DNA from: UBA1672 sp965263215
Lineage (GTDB): Bacteria; Pseudomonadota; Alphaproteobacteria; Micavibrionales; Micavibrionaceae
Direction: 5' to 3'
DNA: 64,000 nucleotides
Assembly (NCBI GenBank): GCA_965263215.1
Contig: OZ253663.1
Coordinates: 1,178,001 to 1,242,000, forward strand
Below the pieces are notes generated by a model. That model saw nothing but the letters and a program-made list of their open reading frames with translations. It was not told where the DNA came from and made no database searches. The translations under genes were made by a program, and so were the position numbers. Every line of letters begins with the position of its first letter. Positions within the stretch are counted from its first letter, which is position 1. Shown here in pieces: positions 60,128 through 64,000 of this stretch.

Positions 60128-60676
60128 ATGTCAGCCGATACAAATTCAAAAAACGATCATGACGGCGAAACGCGCCGTGATTTCATGCAGCTTTTGGCTG
60201 CCGCATTCGGGGGGATTGGCGGTGTTGCCGCATTATGGCCCATGATTAACTCCCTTAATCCTGCGAAAGACACGCTTGCGTTGTCAACCGTTGAGGTGAC
60301 CTTGAGTGATATTCCAAAAGGGCAGTCAAAAACAGTCATGTGGCAGGGCAAGCCTGTGTTTATTCGTCACAGAACAGATGAAGAGATTAAAGCCGCCGCA
60401 GATGTAGACGTGCAAAGTTTGACGGACAAACAAACAGATGCAGATCGCGTGCAAAAGCCTGAATGGCTTGTGACTGTGGGCGTGTGTACGCATCTTGGCT
60501 GTATTCCACAGGGGCAGAAACCTTCGGAAAACCGTGGTCAGTACGGCGGTTGGTTCTGTTCTTGTCACGGATCTGAATATGATACTTCAGGCCGTATTCG
60601 CAAAGGCCCTGCGCCAAAGAATTTGCCTGTGCCGCCTTATGCGTTTTTAAATGACACAACAATCAAGATTGGGTAA
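60128..60676 (+). CDS. petA: Ubiquinol-cytochrome c reductase Rieske iron-sulfur subunit
   Basis: 182 residues. Twin-arginine-type start (ETRRDFMQLLAAAF) with a membrane anchor (about 18-38), then the Rieske cluster motifs CTHLGC (Cys120, His122, Cys125) and CSCHGS (Cys144, Cys146, His147). The two central Cys form the disulfide. It passes electrons from quinol to cytochrome c1 in the bc1 complex. First gene of petA-petB-petC, with an AGGCAAGG ribosome site. Confidence 0.97.
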   Translation: MSADTNSKNDHDGETRRDFMQLLAAAFGGIGGVAALWPMINSLNPAKDTLALSTVEVTLSDIPKGQSKTVMWQGKPVFIRHRTDEEIKAAADVDVQSLTDKQTDADRVQKPEWLVTVGVCTHLGCIPQGQKPSENRGQYGGWFCSCHGSEYDTSGRIRKGPAPKNLPVPPYAFLNDTTIKIG

Positions 60677-60687
60677 GGATAACGAAG

Positions 60688-62244
60688 ATGGGAAGTGGAC
60701 CACGCGAAGAATTTGATAACCCAGTTGTAGAGTGGATTGATTCACGTCTACCGATTTTTACCGTTCTGAATAAAGAATATGGTGTTTTTCCAACGCCAAG
60801 GAATTTCAATTATTTCTGGAATTTCGGTGCGATCTCTATGTTTATGCTGGTGACGATGATCCTCACCGGTATTTTTCTGGCGATGCACTATACTGCAGAC
60901 ACCAAACTGGCCTTCGACAGCGTAGAGCGCATTACGCGTGACGTTAATGGCGGTTGGTTGCTCCGTAATATTCACATGAACGGTGCGTCGTTCTTCTTTA
61001 TTGCCGTTTATATCCATATGTTCCGTGGTCTTTATTACGGTTCATATAAACGTCCGCGCGAATTGCTGTGGATTTTAGGTGTGATTATTTTCCTTTTGAT
61101 GATGGCCACGGCCTTTATTGGTTATGTTTTGCCTTGGGGACAGATGAGCCTGTGGGGCGCGACAGTTATCACCAACTTGTTTTCCGCCATACCGTTTGTC
61201 GGTGACAGCATCGTACAGTTACTGTGGGGGGGCTTTGCCGTTGATAACCCGACATTAACGCGTTTCTTTGCGTTACATTATCTATTGCCGTTTGTTATTT
61301 TTGCGGTTGTGTTTTTACACGTTTGGGCGCTGCATGTGACGGGCTCTAATAACCCGCTGGGGATTGAACCAAAAGGCCCGCAAGATACATTGCCATTCAA
61401 CCCGTATTATACTTATAAGGATATATTCGGCCTTCTGGTGTTTATGATTGTGTATGCCGCGTTTATTTTCTATATGCCGGATGCACTTGGGCACCCTGAT
61501 AACTATATCCCCGCGAACCCGCTTGTTACGCCTGCGCACATTGTGCCTGAATGGTACTTCCTGCCGTTCTATGCGATTTTGCGTGCGGTGACGTTTAACA
61601 TTAACCTGTATATGATCGCTGGTTTGGCCTTGTTGTTCGTGTTTATCGTTGAGTTCGTATGGCGTCATAACCCTAAGACTTTGAACAAAGGGCAGGGCAC
61701 ATTGCTTCTTATTATTGGTGGCGGCTTGGCGTTGTTTGGTATTGTTTGTGATGCGAACCAAGGGTGGGAAATACCTTTGACCGCTGCGGAAAGTGCGCCA
61801 ATCTCTGCGAAGCTTGGTGGTGTTCTGGCGATGTTCGGTTCCATTTTTATGTTGGTGATTTTGCCTTGGCTTGATAATCACCCGATCCGTTCGGCGCGTT
61901 TCCGCCCTTACTTCCGTATCTTTGTTATTTTGTTCACCGCAAGCATGTTCATTCTTGGTTATGCCGGATCACAAGCGGCGGATAAAGTATACTGGTCAAC
62001 CTGTATGGGCGAGGCAAGCGTATGCGAAGCCATCGCGCACGGTCATGATGCACATGTCGAAGCAGGGCACGAGCCAACCGTGATTGAATTTAACAACACG
62101 ATGCTCGCGCAGGCTTTCACAGGGTTTTACTTTTTCTTTTTCCTTATTGTCTTGCCGCTCTTGAGCCGGTTTGAAAAAGGGCGAGAGCTTCCGCTATCTA
62201 TTCATCAGGCGGTTTTGGATAAAAAACATAAGGCGGGGGCATAA
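60688..62244 (+). CDS. petB: Ubiquinol-cytochrome c reductase cytochrome b, with two insertions
   Basis: 518 residues, about 80-100 more than usual. The four haem ligands (His96, His110, His197, His211), PEWY (287-290) and the quinone-site segments are intact. Insertions: about 73 residues with two extra membrane helices at 301-373, between LPFYAILRA and AKLGGVLAMFG; and a lengthened periplasmic loop before the last helix (about 425-470) with two Cys and a His cluster (AHGHDAHVEAGHE). Function should be retained. It starts 11 bases after petA. Confidence 0.96.
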   Translation: MGSGPREEFDNPVVEWIDSRLPIFTVLNKEYGVFPTPRNFNYFWNFGAISMFMLVTMILTGIFLAMHYTADTKLAFDSVERITRDVNGGWLLRNIHMNGASFFFIAVYIHMFRGLYYGSYKRPRELLWILGVIIFLLMMATAFIGYVLPWGQMSLWGATVITNLFSAIPFVGDSIVQLLWGGFAVDNPTLTRFFALHYLLPFVIFAVVFLHVWALHVTGSNNPLGIEPKGPQDTLPFNPYYTYKDIFGLLVFMIVYAAFIFYMPDALGHPDNYIPANPLVTPAHIVPEWYFLPFYAILRAVTFNINLYMIAGLALLFVFIVEFVWRHNPKTLNKGQGTLLLIIGGGLALFGIVCDANQGWEIPLTAAESAPISAKLGGVLAMFGSIFMLVILPWLDNHPIRSARFRPYFRIFVILFTASMFILGYAGSQAADKVYWSTCMGEASVCEAIAHGHDAHVEAGHEPTVIEFNNTMLAQAFTGFYFFFFLIVLPLLSRFEKGRELPLSIHQAVLDKKHKAGA

Positions 62245-62248
62245 GAAT

Positions 62249-63007
62249 ATGTACGGACGTTATTTACTACTCGCAGGTCTTTTTATTGGCTTCTCCCCCG
62301 TTGCTCAGGCAGCAGGAGATGCCCCAAAGCCACCGACACATGAATGGAGCTTTAACGGCCCGTTCGGTTATTACGACAAAGCAGCGATGCAGCGCGGATA
62401 TAAAATTTACCGCGAAGTGTGTGCGTCATGCCACAGCATGAAACACATGTATTTCCGTAATCTTGAGGCGTTGGGCTATAACGAAAATCAGATCAAAAAT
62501 ATCGCATCTGAATATTCCGTTCAGGATGGCCCTGATGATGAAGGCGAAATGTTTGATCGCCCCGCAAAGCCAAGTGACGGTTTTCCTGCACCATTTGCGA
62601 ATGATAAGGCCGCTGCCTATGCGAATGATGGTGCTGTGCCACCGGATTTGTCTTTAATCACGAAGGCGCGCATGAACGGCCCTGATTATCTCTATGCGCT
62701 TATGACAGGTTATCAAGAGCCACCACATGATGCAGACGTTGTAGAAGGGAAGCATTGGAATAAATATTTCCCCGGGCACAATATCTCAATGGCGCCGCCA
62801 TTATCCGATGATTTGGTCGCGTACGAAGATGGTAGTGCGCAAACCGTTGAACAATATTCAAAAGACCTTGTGCAGTTCATGATGTATGCCGCTGACCCGC
62901 ATATGGAGGCTCGCAAAAAAGCCGGTTTCCGTGTGATATTGTTTTTACTTGTTTTTGCAGGCATCATGTATGCTGTGAAAAAGAAAATATGGGCGGATTT
63001 GCATTAA
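62249..63007 (+). CDS. petC: Ubiquinol-cytochrome c reductase cytochrome c1
   Basis: 252 residues from the ATG at 62249 (MYGRYLLLAGLFIGFSPVAQ), after a GGGGG site; the longer frame overlaps petB. Signal peptide (to about QAA), haem-binding CASCH (58-62), the axial Met region NISMAPPLSDD and a C-terminal membrane anchor (about 227-247). It passes electrons to cytochrome c. Last gene of petABC, followed by a terminator. Confidence 0.97.
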   Translation: MYGRYLLLAGLFIGFSPVAQAAGDAPKPPTHEWSFNGPFGYYDKAAMQRGYKIYREVCASCHSMKHMYFRNLEALGYNENQIKNIASEYSVQDGPDDEGEMFDRPAKPSDGFPAPFANDKAAAYANDGAVPPDLSLITKARMNGPDYLYALMTGYQEPPHDADVVEGKHWNKYFPGHNISMAPPLSDDLVAYEDGSAQTVEQYSKDLVQFMMYAADPHMEARKKAGFRVILFLLVFAGIMYAVKKKIWADLH

Positions 63008-63040
63008 GGATATAATGCATTTCAGTAAGAGACACGATAA

Positions 63041-63070
63041 ACGCGCCTGTTTCTTCAGGTGCGTTTTTTT
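63041..63070 (+). terminator. Rho-independent terminator of petABC
   Basis: ACGCGCCTG/CAGGTGCGT stem (one mismatch) around a 6-base loop, followed by seven T. Confidence 0.85.
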
Positions 63071-63090
63071 AAGGGGAGAGGGGGTAAGCT

Positions 63091-63642
63091 TTGCGTGATA
63101 CAAAACAAGAAGTTCTGAAATTTTGGTTTGAGGAAACCATGCCGCCGCAATGGTTTCAAAAAAATGATAGCTTTGATCAGGAAGTGTCCGAGCGTTTTAT
63201 GGTCACCTATGATATGGCCAAGAAGGACTTATGTGCGGATTGGACACGTGATGCGGATGGCGTGTTGGCGCTCTGTCTCGTGCTTGATCAATTCCCGCGT
63301 AATATGTTCAGAGGGACACCAAAGGCTTTTGAAACAGATGATAAAGCACTGTTGATTTCAAAAGATGCGTTGCATCAGGGGTTTGATGCGCTTCTAACGC
63401 CCGTGAAACGAAAATTCATTTTTATGCCGTTCATGCATAGCGAAGATATCGAAGAGCAAAACCGAAGTGTCTTGCTGTTTGAAAGCATGAGGGATGATGA
63501 CCCGATGAGCTATGAATATGCAATCAAGCACATGGAAGTCATTGAAAAATTTGGCCGTTTTCCGCATCGCAACAAGACGTTAGGGCGTGAAAGCTCTGAT
63601 GAGGAAATGGAATATCTGGAACTGCCCGGCGCGGGGTTTTAG
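63091..63642 (+). CDS. DUF924 family protein
   Basis: 183 residues. Probably starts at TTG 63091 behind a very strong GGGGAGAGGGGG site. VLKFWFEETMPPQWFQKNDS, then LALCLVLDQFPRNMFRGTPK and FMPFMHSEDIEEQNRSVLLF, then GRFPHRNKTLGRESS are the DUF924 signature. The fold is TPR-like; the family is widespread and its function unknown. It is not part of the pet operon because of the terminator between them. Confidence 0.88.
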   Translation: MRDTKQEVLKFWFEETMPPQWFQKNDSFDQEVSERFMVTYDMAKKDLCADWTRDADGVLALCLVLDQFPRNMFRGTPKAFETDDKALLISKDALHQGFDALLTPVKRKFIFMPFMHSEDIEEQNRSVLLFESMRDDDPMSYEYAIKHMEVIEKFGRFPHRNKTLGRESSDEEMEYLELPGAGF

Positions 63643-63742
63643 GGATATCTGTGAAATCGAATCATAATAATTACATTAGAAATTGACGATATATTCTTAT
63701 GTTCACTTAACGTTTTGGATTCGTTGAATGAATAAAGTTTTT

Positions 63743-63771
63743 TTGCGATTTCGTCATTTTCAAGGTATCCT
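63743..63771 (+). promoter_or_regulatory. Candidate sigma70-type promoter of the DUF465 gene
   Basis: TTGCGA (63743-63748) and TATCCT (63766-63771) with a 17-base spacer, each four of six. The leader would be about 32 bases. Confidence 0.4.
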
Positions 63772-63809
63772 GAAAGGTATAAGCCCAATTTAAAAATGGA
63801 GGAGACCGC

Positions 63810-64000
63810 ATGTCTTTAACGACAGTATCTGAAACATCAGTAAATCCGCGTATTCAAGCTCTAAAAGAAAAACACACCGCTTTATCTATGAAAATTGAGG
63901 ACGCACAAAAATCTCTTTCAACGACTGATTATTATCTCAGTCAGCTCAAAAAACAGAAATTAATGGTTAAAGAAAAAATTGTTGCCGAAGAGCGTGAAGC
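63810..64000 (+). CDS. DUF465 (YdcH) family protein, N-terminal part
   Basis: Partial gene cut by the right edge; 63 codons are present. The ATG has GGAGGAG upstream. The peptide opens MSLTTVSETSVNPRIQALKE and continues IQALKEKHTALSMKIEDAQK, then LSQLKKQKLMVKEKI, the YdcH layout of a short antiparallel coiled coil. Function of the family is unknown. Confidence 0.75.
   Translation, partial: MSLTTVSETSVNPRIQALKEKHTALSMKIEDAQKSLSTTDYYLSQLKKQKLMVKEKIVAEERE

Noticed and set aside
62171..62248. 26-codon upstream extension of cytochrome c1
   Set aside because: It lies within petB; the ATG at 62249 begins a signal peptide behind a GGGGG site.

Overview
This window is a chromosomal segment of an alphaproteobacterium, and about 36 kb of it is one large flagellar locus. 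The lineage call rests on FlbD, FliX, FlaF and FlbT, an FliH/FliN/DUF6468/MotE set, a CckA-type hybrid kinase, a DksA with a single cysteine, and a GTTC-N7-GTTC SOS box in front of recA. Base composition looks moderate (not counted). A Micavibrio-like or Rhodospirillales-like relative is possible, but the species cannot be fixed from the sequence alone. No transposase, integrase, CRISPR array, tRNA or rRNA gene was seen.

Layout. 1-5.7 kb (minus strand): fliF-fliG-fliH-fliN-motA and the start of flbD, with one small plus-strand gene of unknown function (258-941). 6-9.3 kb: a FlaG-like gene (+), then flaF, flbT and one very long flagellin (-). 9.6-16.1 kb (-): flgI-flgJ-two FlgN-like genes-fliK-flgD-flgE, read from a sigma54-type promoter and closed by a strong terminator. 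16.5-17.5 kb (+): fliX and dksA. 17.5-20.8 kb (-): flgF-flgG-flgA-flgH with its own sigma54-type promoter. 21.1-29.3 kb (+): fliL-fliM-DUF6468-motE, a MotB-like protein without the proton-binding Asp, motB, and a 1013-residue periplasmic repeat protein. 29.4-35.9 kb: a DUF1826-like gene, fliP-fliO-flhX (-), then flgB-flgC-fliE and fliQ-fliR-flhB (+), split by an oppositely oriented HEAT-repeat gene. flhA, fliI and fliJ are not here.

35.9-48.2 kb holds a small membrane protein, a DUF4139 protein, cckA, recA, smpB, dapA, a lytic transglycosylase and a LuxR-type response regulator followed by a second CckA-like hybrid kinase. 48.2-55 kb (-) is a MoxR-DUF58-DUF4159-membrane protein operon, divergent from a CCA-adding enzyme gene. 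56.3-58.5 kb holds a PRTase-like gene with a 52-residue partner, convergent with an ATP-grasp gene. 58.6-63 kb holds hemF, trmL and the cytochrome bc1 operon petABC, whose cytochrome b carries unusual insertions. The window ends with a DUF924 gene and the start of a DUF465 (YdcH) gene.

How it fits together. CckA heads the CtrA phosphorelay that switches on early flagellar genes in Caulobacter-type bacteria. A consensus CtrA box lies in front of the flagellin gene and a near-match in front of fliL. FlbD, with FliX, then activates sigma54 promoters. Four such promoters can be read in front of flgI, flgF, fliM and flgB. Histidine- and acid-rich periplasmic segments recur in FliL, MotE, the second hybrid kinase and cytochrome b.
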